Shown here piece by piece: positions 9,235 through 18,749 of a stretch of DNA of 64,000 bases. The DNA is from Nitrosomonas sp. (GTDB lineage Bacteria; Pseudomonadota; Gammaproteobacteria; Burkholderiales; Nitrosomonadaceae). The stretch spans positions 744,001-808,000 of the forward strand of contig JADJBK010000006.1 in the NCBI GenBank assembly GCA_016703745.1. The letters are read 5' to 3'. A program made the position numbers and the translations under genes. The notes under the pieces were generated by a model. The model saw only the letters and a program-made list of their open reading frames with translations. It had not been told where the DNA came from and ran no database searches. Numbering within the stretch: position 1 is the first letter of the stretch; each line of letters opens with the position of its first letter.

Positions 9235-9543
9235 ATGAGTGATGAAACTACAATAGATATTAATGTGATGGGACAGCAATTCCGGATTCACTGTGCTGAA
9301 GACGAACGTGATGGATTGCTGCTGGCAGTTGATTTTCTCAATAAAAAAATGCAGGAAATCAAAAGTAACGGCAAAATTGTCGGCACGGAACGAATTGCGA
9401 TCGCAGCAGCGCTGAATATTACACATGAGCTCCTGAATATGCATGCCGGCAAAGGTTTTGACATCAAGGAATTTAGGCGTAGAATCGGTCTCATCGAATC
9501 CAAGCTGGACGATGCGTTACTAGAGGAAGGCCATCGGCTTTGA
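9235..9543 (+). CDS. zapA: Cell division protein ZapA
   Basis: This 102-residue FtsZ-ring stabiliser has an N-terminal beta-rich head (IDINVMGQQFRIHCAEDE) followed by a long C-terminal helix (residues 25-100) with the family pattern RIAIAAALNITHELL. It should bind and bundle FtsZ filaments at midcell. It follows the coiled-coil gene and is followed by 6S RNA, the arrangement seen in many beta- and gammaproteobacteria. Confidence 0.93.
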   Translation: MSDETTIDINVMGQQFRIHCAEDERDGLLLAVDFLNKKMQEIKSNGKIVGTERIAIAAALNITHELLNMHAGKGFDIKEFRRRIGLIESKLDDALLEEGHRL

Positions 9544-9576
9544 GGTTTTCTGTTAGCGATCGGCCATCAATCGATT

Positions 9577-9757
9577 ATCCCTGCGGTGTTGGTTAAGGTC
9601 TGTATTCTTTGAACCAATTCTTGTACCGGGTTGCTGACCAGATGGCTGCTGTTGTGAGCATCTTGCATTAGTAAGATGCACCTGATGCGACCGGTTGGCG
9701 ACCATCTTGAACCATCAGGTTCAAGATATCAGCCTGACGGCATTCGCGGGGACCCTA
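9577..9757 (+). ncRNA. ssrS: 6S RNA
   Basis: Sequence downstream of zapA has the hallmarks of 6S RNA, the regulator that mimics an open promoter and sequesters sigma-70 RNA polymerase. The 3' half contains the conserved hairpin cttgaaccatcaggttcaag, then cagcctgacggcattcgcgggga. This pairs with the 5' end (tccctgcggtgttggtt) to close the molecule. Its position right after zapA is the classic synteny. The exact ends are estimated from the closing helix. Confidence 0.88.
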
Positions 9758-9788
9758 CTTCTTTTAAGTACGTCAATTCATGTTGGTA

Positions 9789-10244
<456 letters not shown>

Positions 10245-10298
10245 GTACTATCCGCATCAAATGATTTTTTATAACGCCGCAAAATAAAGCAAGAAATC

Positions 10299-11099
10299 AT
10301 GGAGGCCTGGTGGATTTTTTTGCTGACCGGTGCAGTTGTCGGCTTTCTTGCCGGACTACTCGGAGTCGGTGGTGGTTTACTGATGGTGCCCCTATTAATG
10401 ACCGTATTTGTCAGTAAAGAATTTGCTGCAGACCAGGTAATGCATCTGGCACTGGGTACCACCACCGCTATCATTACTTTGACATCTCTATCGAGTCTGC
10501 GCGCTCATCACGTACGTGGCGCCGTAAACTGGTCTATTGTCCGTCATCTTACACCGGGTATTTTTCTTGGTGCACTGGTCGGCACAACACTCGCTGGCCA
10601 ACTTTCCAGCCAGACACTCGGAATTATTTTTGTCATATTTATTTATTGTGCAGCAACACAAATGTGGCTTAATCTACATACCAGAGCTGATTTTTCACTT
10701 CCCGGCAGTTTGGGTATGCTGATAGCAGGCAGTATGATTGGGGCAATATCGAGTCTGGTAGCAATCGGCGGGGGGGTATTGACCGTGCCCTTTCTTACCG
10801 CCTGCCAGATCAGATTACATCAGGCGATAGGAACAGCCGCTGCTGTTGGTTTTCCAATCGCGTTGGCAAGTGCCGTTGGTTATGCTGCAAATGGATTATT
10901 GCAATCACAACCTCTACCAGAGTATGCAGTAGGCTATATTTATTTACCTGCGTTTGTGATGGTTGCCCTGACCGGGATGTTGACTGCACCGCTTGGCGCC
11001 AGAGCGGCACATGCCATGCCAACAAACAGACTGAAAAATATTTTTGTAGGATTACTTTATTTGCTGGGAACAAAATTACTGCTGGAATTCTGGCGCTAA
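10299..11099 (+). CDS. TauE/SafE family sulfite/organosulfonate exporter-like permease
   Basis: This 266-residue inner-membrane protein has about eight predicted membrane segments and the two internal family repeats, GFLAGLLGVGGGLLMVPLL near the N-terminus and GAISSLVAIGGGVLTVPFL near the middle. The family moves sulfite, sulfoacetate or related anions; the substrate here is unknown. It is 54 bp after the EVE gene and 35 bp before the DUF3422 gene, on the same strand. Confidence 0.88.
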   Translation: MEAWWIFLLTGAVVGFLAGLLGVGGGLLMVPLLMTVFVSKEFAADQVMHLALGTTTAIITLTSLSSLRAHHVRGAVNWSIVRHLTPGIFLGALVGTTLAGQLSSQTLGIIFVIFIYCAATQMWLNLHTRADFSLPGSLGMLIAGSMIGAISSLVAIGGGVLTVPFLTACQIRLHQAIGTAAAVGFPIALASAVGYAANGLLQSQPLPEYAVGYIYLPAFVMVALTGMLTAPLGARAAHAMPTNRLKNIFVGLLYLLGTKLLLEFWR

Positions 11100-11134
11100 C
11101 CCCACCCATTATTTACTGAGAGATTTAGAAAATC

Positions 11135-12436
11135 ATGTCAAACGAGTCAGCCGATAGAAATTTGCTGGGTATCGCAGAATATGCAGAACGGCGGTTGCTG
11201 CATATGGAGCTCAACGCTGATATTTATGAACTGGTTAACATCCCGCTACAGCTTTCACATTTGGTGTTGCTATCCGACCGGCAATGGGTCAATCGCGAAC
11301 GCGATCTCATTATTGAGCTCTGTGAGCAATTTAACGTCAGCGTTTCTAACGACAACTTTGATCAGATCAGTATCGATCTGGGAGATTTACGCATGCGCTG
11401 GGAGCGCCACACCGAGTATTCAACCTACACTTTTTACTATGCTGGCCTGTTTGATGTCCCTTTTACTACACCCGCCATTTCATCTATCCCTCAAGACTGG
11501 CTGACACGCTTGCCGGGAGAAATACTGGTTGCTACTCATATCGCACTGGATGACCGCAGGCGCCCAAGCCGTAGCCTGAGCGAATTGGCTGCGCTGTTTT
11601 CATCCAATATGGTAATCGGCTCGAAGGTTTCTGCTGGCAGTGCGAGCGTTTGGAGTGATAACCAAATTCACCCAGACGGCTTCACTCGTATTCTGATTCA
11701 TGATGATAATCTGCGTAGTCGCCAGGTTGGTAGACTGGTACAGCGTCTGCTAGAGATCGAGACTTACCGGATGCTGGCTATCCTGCCGCTGACTATGACG
11801 CGTAATCTTATCTCCCATTTGGAACAATACGGAGATCAGCTCGCCAATTTGATTGCGTCCAATAACGCACTCATTAATATGGAGGATGAGCAGAAATTAT
11901 TGGTCGAATTAACCAATCTTGCGTCAGAAATAGAAAAAATATCCGCTCAATCCAGTCACCGCTTCAGTGCCTCACAAACCTATCATGCGATCATGCAGCA
12001 ACGTATCACTGAGTTGCGCGAAGAGCGAATTGAAGGGCTGCAGATGCTTTATGAATACCGCAAGCAGCGCGTTACCTCTGCCATGGGAACATTTGATCTG
12101 GTGCGATCTAAACTCGAAATACTGTCTCTTCGCGTCGAACGAGCCACCTCCATGCTTCGCACACGGGTGGATATCTCGATGGAATCCCAGATTCGAGATC
12201 TCCTCAAATCGATGGATAATCGAGCGCATTTACAACTGCGTCTACAGCAGACTGTGGAAGGATTGTCCGTCGTTGTACTAAGCTATTATCTGCTCGGCAT
12301 TACCGGCTATGGTCTCAAAGCGCTCAAAGCTACCGGTATTGCAGTCAATGTTGAATTAGCAACAGGTTTAGCGATCCCCGTAATTATTTCCTTGGTATTT
12401 TTTGTTATCCATAAATTCCGCAAGATGGTGGTCTAG
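11135..12436 (+). CDS. DUF3422 family membrane protein
   Basis: This 433-residue protein of the uncharacterised DUF3422 family is recognised by the segment RMRWERHTEYSTYTFYY and the later coiled-coil region (residues 255-350), followed by two C-terminal membrane segments (about 375-395 and 405-425). The bulk is probably cytoplasmic, with a C-terminal anchor. No catalytic motif is evident and no function is assigned. The adjacent permease may be co-transcribed. Confidence 0.85.
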   Translation: MSNESADRNLLGIAEYAERRLLHMELNADIYELVNIPLQLSHLVLLSDRQWVNRERDLIIELCEQFNVSVSNDNFDQISIDLGDLRMRWERHTEYSTYTFYYAGLFDVPFTTPAISSIPQDWLTRLPGEILVATHIALDDRRRPSRSLSELAALFSSNMVIGSKVSAGSASVWSDNQIHPDGFTRILIHDDNLRSRQVGRLVQRLLEIETYRMLAILPLTMTRNLISHLEQYGDQLANLIASNNALINMEDEQKLLVELTNLASEIEKISAQSSHRFSASQTYHAIMQQRITELREERIEGLQMLYEYRKQRVTSAMGTFDLVRSKLEILSLRVERATSMLRTRVDISMESQIRDLLKSMDNRAHLQLRLQQTVEGLSVVVLSYYLLGITGYGLKALKATGIAVNVELATGLAIPVIISLVFFVIHKFRKMVV

Positions 12437-12825
12437 AAGACCGTCCGCCCGACTATAAAAGCCCTAATCGATATCAAGCGGAAGCTGCGAGAATGATGAG
12501 AATTACTTAACTGATGTGCCCGGATTTGTTTGATCAGGATAAAAATACTTGCTCAAGCAACACGAGACTCTTGTCGTAATTATCAAAATGATTTCATAAT
12601 ATACAGGGAGCGCAGGAAGCATTTGTTGCGGAATTATTGATCGAATCCAGTAATCCAAGCTTGAGATTGGCAATAAAAAGTTTAGTCGTTGGTTGAACGT
12701 GTAATTTTTGGGAAGTATTCTTAGCACTTACTGTCAACAGGCTGCGCAAGCGTAGCCAGTATAAAGTCCGGGTATCTTGAAGATCGATTTAATTGGATTA
12801 ACATACACAGAATATTTCTTATAGA
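12437..12825. other. Intergenic region upstream of clpS, no gene seen
   Basis: The 389 bp between the DUF3422 gene and clpS hold no convincing CDS or structured RNA. A small hairpin (ggctgcgc/gcgtagcc, about 12741-12758) lies roughly 70 bp before clpS. A 34-codon open stretch without a start codon at 12592-12696 could be a decayed gene fragment but has no recognisable family. Confidence 0.5.
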
Positions 12826-13158
12826 ATGGAAAATGAGAGGGTTATGGCGATACGTAACGGGAAACCTGATGGCGGGGTGCTTGAGAAAGGTAAAATAAAG
12901 TTAATTTCCCCTCCCCTGTATAAGGTGATATTAATAAATGACGATTTCACCCCCATGGATTTTGTGGTTGCCATACTTAAGAATTTTTTTTCGATGAGTG
13001 AAGAAAGGGCAACACAGGTGATGCTTAAAATTCACCATGAGGGTTCAAGTGTATGCGGTGTCTATCCCAATGATATTGCGGCAACTAAGGTGCAGCAAAT
13101 AAATGAATTTTCGCGGCAGCATCAGCATCCGCTAATGTGTGTGATGGATAAGGAATGA
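12826..13158 (+). CDS. clpS: ATP-dependent Clp protease adaptor ClpS
   Basis: This N-recognin delivers N-end-rule substrates to ClpAP. The 110-residue protein has the ClpS core: PPLYKVILINDDFTPMDFVV with the Asn-Asp-Asp binding pocket, then MLKIHHEGSSVCGVY and the QHQHPL tail. An internal ATG at 12844, preceded by GAGAGGG, could be the true start and would remove six residues. clpA follows one base after the stop, so they form a clpS-clpA operon. Confidence 0.94.
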   Translation: MENERVMAIRNGKPDGGVLEKGKIKLISPPLYKVILINDDFTPMDFVVAILKNFFSMSEERATQVMLKIHHEGSSVCGVYPNDIAATKVQQINEFSRQHQHPLMCVMDKE

Positions 13159-13159
13159 T

Positions 13160-15418
13160 ATGATTGCGCAAGAACTGGAAGTTAGTTTGCATATGGCTTT
13201 TGTTGAGTCCAGGCAAAAGCGTCACGAATTCATCACTGTTGAACACTTATTACTGGCTTTACTTGATAACCCCAGTGCTGCAGAAGTTTTAACAGGCTGT
13301 ACAGTGGATATTGAAGCATTACGTACATTGCTCCAAGAGCACATTTCCCGTCACACTCCTGTAGTCGACGGTTCTGGAGAAGTTGACACACAACCCACCT
13401 TAGGATTTCAGCGAGTCATTCAGCGGGCTATCCTGCATGTTCAGTCATCCGGAAAAAAAGAAGTTACCGGTGCAAATGTATTAGTCGCAATTTTTGGAGA
13501 AAAGGATTCACACGCAGCCTATTTTTTACAACAGAAAGGCGTAACGCGGTTGGATATCGTCAACTTTCTTTCTCACGGTGTTCATGAAGCTGCAGCAAAC
13601 AGCACCCACGAAAAAAATGATGATGGTGCCGATAATGAACCGCATAATTCTAACAACCTGCTTGAAAATTATACAGTTAATCTAAATAACCTGGCTATTA
13701 CCAATCGAATTGACCCATTGATTGGACGAGAAAAAGAAGTTGAAAGAGTTATTCAAACATTGTGCCGTAGACGCAAAAATAATCCCCTGCTCGTGGGAGA
13801 AGCAGGCGTTGGAAAAACCGCTATCGCGGAAGGGTTGGCCAGAAGAATTACAGAAGGTCAGGTGCCTGCAGTATTGCAGCATCATCAGGTATACGCGCTC
13901 GATATAGGTGCATTACTGGCAGGAACAAAATACCGTGGAGATTTTGAGCAACGGTTGAAGGCCGTACTTAAACAGCTCACTGACAATCCCAAAGCTATAT
14001 TATTCGTTGACGAGATCCATACCCTCATCGGTGCCGGCTCAGCATCGGGTGGTACGCTTGACGCCTCCAATCTACTTAAACCGGCATTAAGCTCCGGTGC
14101 TTTAAAGTGTATTGGCGCCACAACCTATAATGAGTACCGAGGTATCTTTGAAAAAGATCATGCTTTGTCCAGACGTTTTCAAAAAATTGATATTTCCGAA
14201 CCCGAAATTCATGAAACTGTCGCGATTCTACGCGGATTAAAATCCCGCTACGAAAAACACCATAACGTTAAATACACCGAAGCTGCCTTGGTCGCGGCCG
14301 TCGAGCTGTCTTCACGCTTTATGAATGATCGGCACCTGCCTGATAAAGCAATTGATGTTATTGATGAGGCTGGCGCAGCACAACGAGTTTTGCCAAAATC
14401 CAAACAACGTAAAGTAATCGGCAAACACGAAATAGAGCTTGTTATTGCGAAACTGGCGAGAATTCCTCCTCAAAGTGTTTCCAATGATGATTGCAACAAA
14501 CTAAAAACACTTGATCGCGACCTGAAATCCATCGTTTTCGGCCAGGACAAGGCCATTGATGCGCTTGCTGCCGCCATCAAAATGGCGCGTAGCGGTCTGG
14601 GAAATATCCACAAACCAATTGGTTCTTTTCTTTTTTCTGGACCAACCGGTGTTGGAAAAACTGAGGTGGCTCGACAACTGGCTTATATTCTTGGTATTCC
14701 CTTGCACCGTTTTGATATGTCTGAGTATATGGAGCGCCATGCCGTTTCGCGATTGATTGGCGCTCCGCCTGGATATGTCGGTTTCGATCAAGGCGGGTTG
14801 CTCACTGACAAGATTATTAAACAACCTTATGCTGTGCTGCTACTAGACGAAATTGAGAAAGCTCATCCTGATATATTCAATATACTGCTCCAGATAATGG
14901 ATTACGGCACACTTACCGACAATAGTGGGCACAAAGCAGATTTTCGTAATGTCATCATTATCATGACTACCAATGCTGGCGCGGATGTATTAACCAAAAC
15001 CTCTATTGGGTTCGCCAAGGGCACTAAAGCTGGCAATGAACTTGCCGAGATCAAACGTTTGTTTACCCCCGAATTTCGTAACCGGCTTGATGATATTATT
15101 TCCTTTGCGCCGTTGGATGAGACCATTATTCTACGGGTAGTCGATAAATTCCTGATTGAGCTGGAAACCCAGTTACAGGAAAAGAAAGTGGACGCAACTT
15201 TTACCGAGAATTTACGTAATTACTTGGCAATTCATGGGTTTGACCCCCTTATGGGCGCCCGCCCTATGGCTCGACTCATCCAGGATATTATCCGTCGCGC
15301 ACTCGCGGATGAATTATTGTTTGGCCAGCTATCCAATGGCGGGAAAGTGATGGTTGATATCGATGAAATACAAGGTAAGGCAGTACTTAATTTCGCAGAA
15401 ATAGAAAAAATAGCTTGA
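13160..15418 (+). CDS. clpA: ATP-dependent Clp protease ATP-binding subunit ClpA
   Basis: This 752-residue Hsp100 unfoldase has an N-terminal ClpS-binding domain (residues 1-145). AAA module 1 carries Walker A GEAGVGKT and Walker B LFVDEIH. AAA module 2 carries GPTGVGKT and LLLDEIE. The IGF loop (SIGFAKG) docks on ClpP. Length and domain order are those of E. coli ClpA. It would unfold proteins for the ClpP peptidase, which is encoded elsewhere. Confidence 0.96.
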   Translation: MIAQELEVSLHMAFVESRQKRHEFITVEHLLLALLDNPSAAEVLTGCTVDIEALRTLLQEHISRHTPVVDGSGEVDTQPTLGFQRVIQRAILHVQSSGKKEVTGANVLVAIFGEKDSHAAYFLQQKGVTRLDIVNFLSHGVHEAAANSTHEKNDDGADNEPHNSNNLLENYTVNLNNLAITNRIDPLIGREKEVERVIQTLCRRRKNNPLLVGEAGVGKTAIAEGLARRITEGQVPAVLQHHQVYALDIGALLAGTKYRGDFEQRLKAVLKQLTDNPKAILFVDEIHTLIGAGSASGGTLDASNLLKPALSSGALKCIGATTYNEYRGIFEKDHALSRRFQKIDISEPEIHETVAILRGLKSRYEKHHNVKYTEAALVAAVELSSRFMNDRHLPDKAIDVIDEAGAAQRVLPKSKQRKVIGKHEIELVIAKLARIPPQSVSNDDCNKLKTLDRDLKSIVFGQDKAIDALAAAIKMARSGLGNIHKPIGSFLFSGPTGVGKTEVARQLAYILGIPLHRFDMSEYMERHAVSRLIGAPPGYVGFDQGGLLTDKIIKQPYAVLLLDEIEKAHPDIFNILLQIMDYGTLTDNSGHKADFRNVIIIMTTNAGADVLTKTSIGFAKGTKAGNELAEIKRLFTPEFRNRLDDIISFAPLDETIILRVVDKFLIELETQLQEKKVDATFTENLRNYLAIHGFDPLMGARPMARLIQDIIRRALADELLFGQLSNGGKVMVDIDEIQGKAVLNFAEIEKIA

Positions 15419-15466
15419 CCAAGTTGCATTAAGTACTTGCAATATTCAGACTGATTAGCCTTTCAC

Positions 15467-16144
15467 ATGCCTACTTTCCGACAAGAATTCATCGAATTTG
15501 CCGTTCGCGAACATGCACTTTGTTTTGGACAGTTCAGAACCAAAGCTGGTCGGCTATCGCCCTATTTCTTTAATGCCGGATTATTTAACAATGGCTACTC
15601 GCTGCAACTACTTGGCCAGTACTATACGAGCGCGATTCTTGAAAGTAACATTCCATTTGATGCCTTATTCGGACCGGCCTACAAAGGAATTCCTCTAGTC
15701 AGCACTATTGCGATTGCACTGGCCCAATCAGGGCATAATCATTCATTCAGTTTCAATCGTAAAGAAGCCAAAGATCATGGAGAAGGCGGCAGTATCGTAG
15801 GTGCACCCCTGGCTGGCCGTATCCTGATCGTGGATGATGTAATCTCCGCTGGAATCTCGGTTAAGCAGTCAATCGACATTATCAACGCCGCCGGTGCAAC
15901 TCCCTGCGGTATTGTAATCGCGCTTGATCGCATGGAACGTGGTGAAAGTTCATTATCCGCAATTCAGGAAATCGAGCATGATTTTGGTATCCCTGTTATC
16001 AGTTTAAGTAATCTGGATAACGTTACTGCTTATTTAAGCACCCAGCCGGATCTTGCACAATATCTAGCTGATATTAAAACCTACCGAGAACGCTACGGTA
16101 TTAATCAAACCGATCAAGTATTCACTGCTGACTCTGATAAATAG
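15467..16144 (+). CDS. pyrE: Orotate phosphoribosyltransferase
   Basis: This 225-residue type I PRTase of pyrimidine synthesis joins orotate and PRPP to make OMP. The N-terminal FGQFRTKAGRLSPYFFNAG, the flexible loop NRKEAKDHGEGG and the PRPP-binding motif ILIVDDVISAGISV are conserved. It lies 21 bp before earP and may be co-transcribed with it. Confidence 0.95.
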   Translation: MPTFRQEFIEFAVREHALCFGQFRTKAGRLSPYFFNAGLFNNGYSLQLLGQYYTSAILESNIPFDALFGPAYKGIPLVSTIAIALAQSGHNHSFSFNRKEAKDHGEGGSIVGAPLAGRILIVDDVISAGISVKQSIDIINAAGATPCGIVIALDRMERGESSLSAIQEIEHDFGIPVISLSNLDNVTAYLSTQPDLAQYLADIKTYRERYGINQTDQVFTADSDK

Positions 16145-16165
16145 CCGAGCTGCGTCCACTGCCAA

Positions 16166-17317
16166 ATGACAGGAGCGCCACGTTGGGATATTTTCTGTAG
16201 AGTTATCGATAACTATGGTGATATTGGTGTGTGCTGGCGCTTATCCCGCCAGTTAGCTGCAGAACATGGTATTTCAATACGTCTTTGGGTAGATGAGATC
16301 AGCAGTCTGCATCGTATCTGCCCGGATATTAATCCTGATTTCTCTATTCAGCATTGGCAAGGGGTGGAAGTACGGCGCTGGATTGAACCCTTTCCCGCCA
16401 TCACGCCAGCAGAAGTTGTAATTGAAGCATTTGGGTGCACGTTACCAGCAAATTATGTTGCAGCAATAGCACAACAGCTATCTTTAGCAAAAGTGCGAAA
16501 CTCACTTGTCTGGATCAACCTGGAATATCTATCCGCTGAATCATGGATCGAAAGCTATCACGGCTTACCTTCACCTCATCCAAATTTGCCATTAATCAAA
16601 TATTTTTTCTTCCCTGGATTCACGGAAGTCACTGGTGGCTTGATACGCGAACATGATCTGCTCAGACAGCGAGTTACGCAACAGCAAAATTTTACAGATT
16701 TCTGGCAAAAAATTAAATTGCCCGTTCCCGATCCAGCAGAAACCACGATTTCATTATTTTGTTATGACAACCCTCAAATAAATAATCTGCTCGACGCATG
16801 GGCGGCTTCTTCCAGCACCGTGCGCTGTTTGTTGCCTGAAAGCAAAGTCTTGCCAAATATCGCACAGTGGGCAACACGAGAAAAACTCGTTCCGGGTGAT
16901 TTCGTACAACGCGGCAGTTTATTACTTCACATTCTCCCCTTCCTGCCACAGGAGGATTACGACCATTTGCTTTGGGCGTGTGACTGCAATTTTGTTCGTG
17001 GTGAGGACTCTTTTGTACGTGCGCAATGGGCAGCCAAACCTCTCATTTGGCAAATCTATCCGCAACAGGATAATGCTCATCAGGTTAAGCTGGATGCTTT
17101 CCTTGACCGCTATTGTCAGAAATTAACGAAAACTGCTGCGGCTAGCCTGCGTACTTTTCATCTTGGCTGGAACCAAGGTGGACATCTTGACTGGGAGACA
17201 TTTTGGCAAAATCAAACCACATTACAAATCCATGCCACAACCTGGGTGCAACAGCTAACACTAATCGGTGATCTTGCATCCAATCTGGTGAACTTTAGCA
17301 AGAAACCTGCACTTTAA
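16166..17317 (+). CDS. earP: EF-P arginine rhamnosyltransferase EarP
   Basis: This 383-residue GT-B enzyme (DUF2331/GT104) transfers rhamnose from dTDP-L-rhamnose to Arg32 of elongation factor P, restoring translation through polyproline stretches. The N-terminal motif VIDNYGDIGVCWRLSRQL contains the catalytic Asp region. The C-terminal EDSFVRAQWAAKPLIWQIYPQ segment is the nucleotide-sugar signature. efp follows on the same strand and carries Arg32, which confirms the pairing. Activity requires dTDP-rhamnose, so the genome should carry rmlABCD elsewhere. Confidence 0.95.
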   Translation: MTGAPRWDIFCRVIDNYGDIGVCWRLSRQLAAEHGISIRLWVDEISSLHRICPDINPDFSIQHWQGVEVRRWIEPFPAITPAEVVIEAFGCTLPANYVAAIAQQLSLAKVRNSLVWINLEYLSAESWIESYHGLPSPHPNLPLIKYFFFPGFTEVTGGLIREHDLLRQRVTQQQNFTDFWQKIKLPVPDPAETTISLFCYDNPQINNLLDAWAASSSTVRCLLPESKVLPNIAQWATREKLVPGDFVQRGSLLLHILPFLPQEDYDHLLWACDCNFVRGEDSFVRAQWAAKPLIWQIYPQQDNAHQVKLDAFLDRYCQKLTKTAAASLRTFHLGWNQGGHLDWETFWQNQTTLQIHATTWVQQLTLIGDLASNLVNFSKKPAL

Positions 17318-17327
17318 TAAATGTTAA

Positions 17328-17368
17328 CTGGCTTCTTGAAACCTCCAGGTTTAAAGTCTCCAAGCCAG
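17328..17368 (+). promoter_or_regulatory. Nested hairpin between earP and efp
   Basis: An outer stem ctggctt/aagccag (17328-17334 with 17362-17368) encloses an inner stem aaacct/aggttt. It has no T-run, so it is either a weak earP terminator or a structured efp leader. It was seen by eye only. Confidence 0.4.
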
Positions 17369-17468
17369 CATCAAACCGCAGTTCTACAACGTAATTTCTG
17401 GATTTACAGGGGCTTTCCAAGTAAAATGCGATCTATTTACGCCCACACCAAAAAATCAGGGATATCAA

Positions 17469-18029
17469 ATGAAAACAGCACAGGAACTCCGTACAGGTAA
17501 CGTATTTATGCTTGGCAAAGACCCGATGGTTGTCTTAAAAACAGAATTCAGTAAATCCGGACGTAACGCTTCCGTCGTAAAAATGAAATTCAAAAACCTG
17601 TTGACCGACTCCCCTAGTGAAGCGGTATATAAGGCAGATGACAAATTTGATGTAGTCGTACTGGAAAAGAAAGAAGTCAGCTATTCCTATTTCGCTGATC
17701 CCATGTATGTATTCATGGATAATGAATATAACCAGTATGAGATTGAAGCGGAAACGATGGGTGAGGAAGCACTTAATTTTCTGGAAAATGGCATGATCTG
17801 TGAGGTGGTGTTCTACAATGACAAACCCATTTCGGTGGAGTTACCTGGCATGGTTATACGCGAAATAACCTATACGGAGCCTGCTGTTAAAGGTGATACC
17901 TCCGGCAAGGTAATGAAACCTGCCAAGATTGCCAGTGGTTTTGAATTACCGGTACCATTATTCTGCGAAATCGGTGATAAAATCGAAATTGATACTCGCA
18001 CACTCGAATATCGCAGTCGCGCCAAATAA
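17469..18029 (+). CDS. efp: Elongation factor P
   Basis: This 186-residue tRNA-shaped factor relieves ribosome stalling at consecutive prolines. It has three beta-barrel domains of normal length. The loop at the tip of domain I reads SKSGRNAS, with Arg32 at the modified position. This is the rhamnosylated (EarP) type and not the lysine (EpmA) type. An AGGGATATCAA stretch before the ATG provides a ribosome site. earP lies 151 bp upstream. Confidence 0.97.
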   Translation: MKTAQELRTGNVFMLGKDPMVVLKTEFSKSGRNASVVKMKFKNLLTDSPSEAVYKADDKFDVVVLEKKEVSYSYFADPMYVFMDNEYNQYEIEAETMGEEALNFLENGMICEVVFYNDKPISVELPGMVIREITYTEPAVKGDTSGKVMKPAKIASGFELPVPLFCEIGDKIEIDTRTLEYRSRAK

Positions 18030-18040
18030 TCACCTCATTT

Positions 18041-18081
18041 CAGCAGCACTTTCACTCATATTGCAGGCGGAAGTGCTGCTG
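18041..18081. terminator. Strong hairpin between convergent efp and aquaporin genes
   Basis: The arms cagcagcactt (18041-18051) and aagtgctgctg (18071-18081) pair perfectly over 11 bp. It sits just after the efp stop and before the aquaporin stop on the other strand. There is no obvious T-run on either side, so it may be a bidirectional terminator or an mRNA-end protecting structure. Confidence 0.55.
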
Positions 18082-18125
18082 GTCTGGCTACGTATCCCAA
18101 GTACTACCAAGCGAACGAGACCCGT

Positions 18126-18749
18126 TTAGTCTTCTTCCTCCGAATATAGTAATCGGAATACCAGCGCAGCCGCAATCCCACCAGCGAAATCAGCGCTCAG
18201 ATGAATCCAGATATCTGCCCAATTCAGCAAACCCATCAACGCCGCTCCTACCGCAACCGCTGGATTGAATGCACCACCTGAAATCCCCCCGACTGAAAAC
18301 GCTCCAACCATAACAATAAAGCCAATTGCCAGGCCATAATACGAATTTCCACTCGTGCTTTTTACCGTGGCCACATTAAGTACGACATACACCAACGCAA
18401 ACGTAAACAAAAATTCGGCAATCAACGCATTCGTTACATGAAGCGTACCGGCATTTCCCGAGCCCACCATCAAAATGGAGAGATATGCAGCGGCAGCCGC
18501 TCCAGCCATTTGCGCGAGGATATATACAATGACATCAACGACTGAGCATTTACCCCGAATCAACACACCGATTGTTACTGCCGGATTATAGTGTGCACCG
18601 GAAATATGTCCACCCGCATAAACCAGCACCATCAGCACGGAGCCAATGGCAAGCGGCGCAATTACCCCTGCGTTACCTGGTATAACAGTCAACCCAACAG
18701 TCAACACCAAAAAAAAGGTACCAATAAACTCCGATAAAAATTTACGCAT
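18126..18749 (-). CDS. MIP/aquaporin family channel with atypical second NPA region
   Basis: This 207-residue six-helix inner-membrane channel has two half-helix NPA boxes: HYNPAV (Asn55) and AFNPAV (Asn162). In orthodox aquaporins the second box continues NPAR, where Arg forms the ar/R selectivity filter; here residue 165 is Val. That suggests a wider or less cation-repelling pore, so the substrate (water, hydrogen peroxide, ammonia or a small neutral solute) is open. GAGGAG precedes the ATG. The next gene upstream on the same strand is the haem peroxidase, separated by about 330 bp and a strong hairpin, so the two are probably separate transcripts. Confidence 0.88.
   Translation of the reverse strand: MRKFLSEFIGTFFLVLTVGLTVIPGNAGVIAPLAIGSVLMVLVYAGGHISGAHYNPAVTIGVLIRGKCSVVDVIVYILAQMAGAAAAAYLSILMVGSGNAGTLHVTNALIAEFLFTFALVYVVLNVATVKSTSGNSYYGLAIGFIVMVGAFSVGGISGGAFNPAVAVGAALMGLLNWADIWIHLSADFAGGIAAALVFRLLYSEEED

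Noticed and set aside
12592..12696. 34-codon open stretch with no start codon, plausible as a decayed gene tail
   Set aside because: No ATG/GTG/TTG in a good context and no recognised family; it may be chance.
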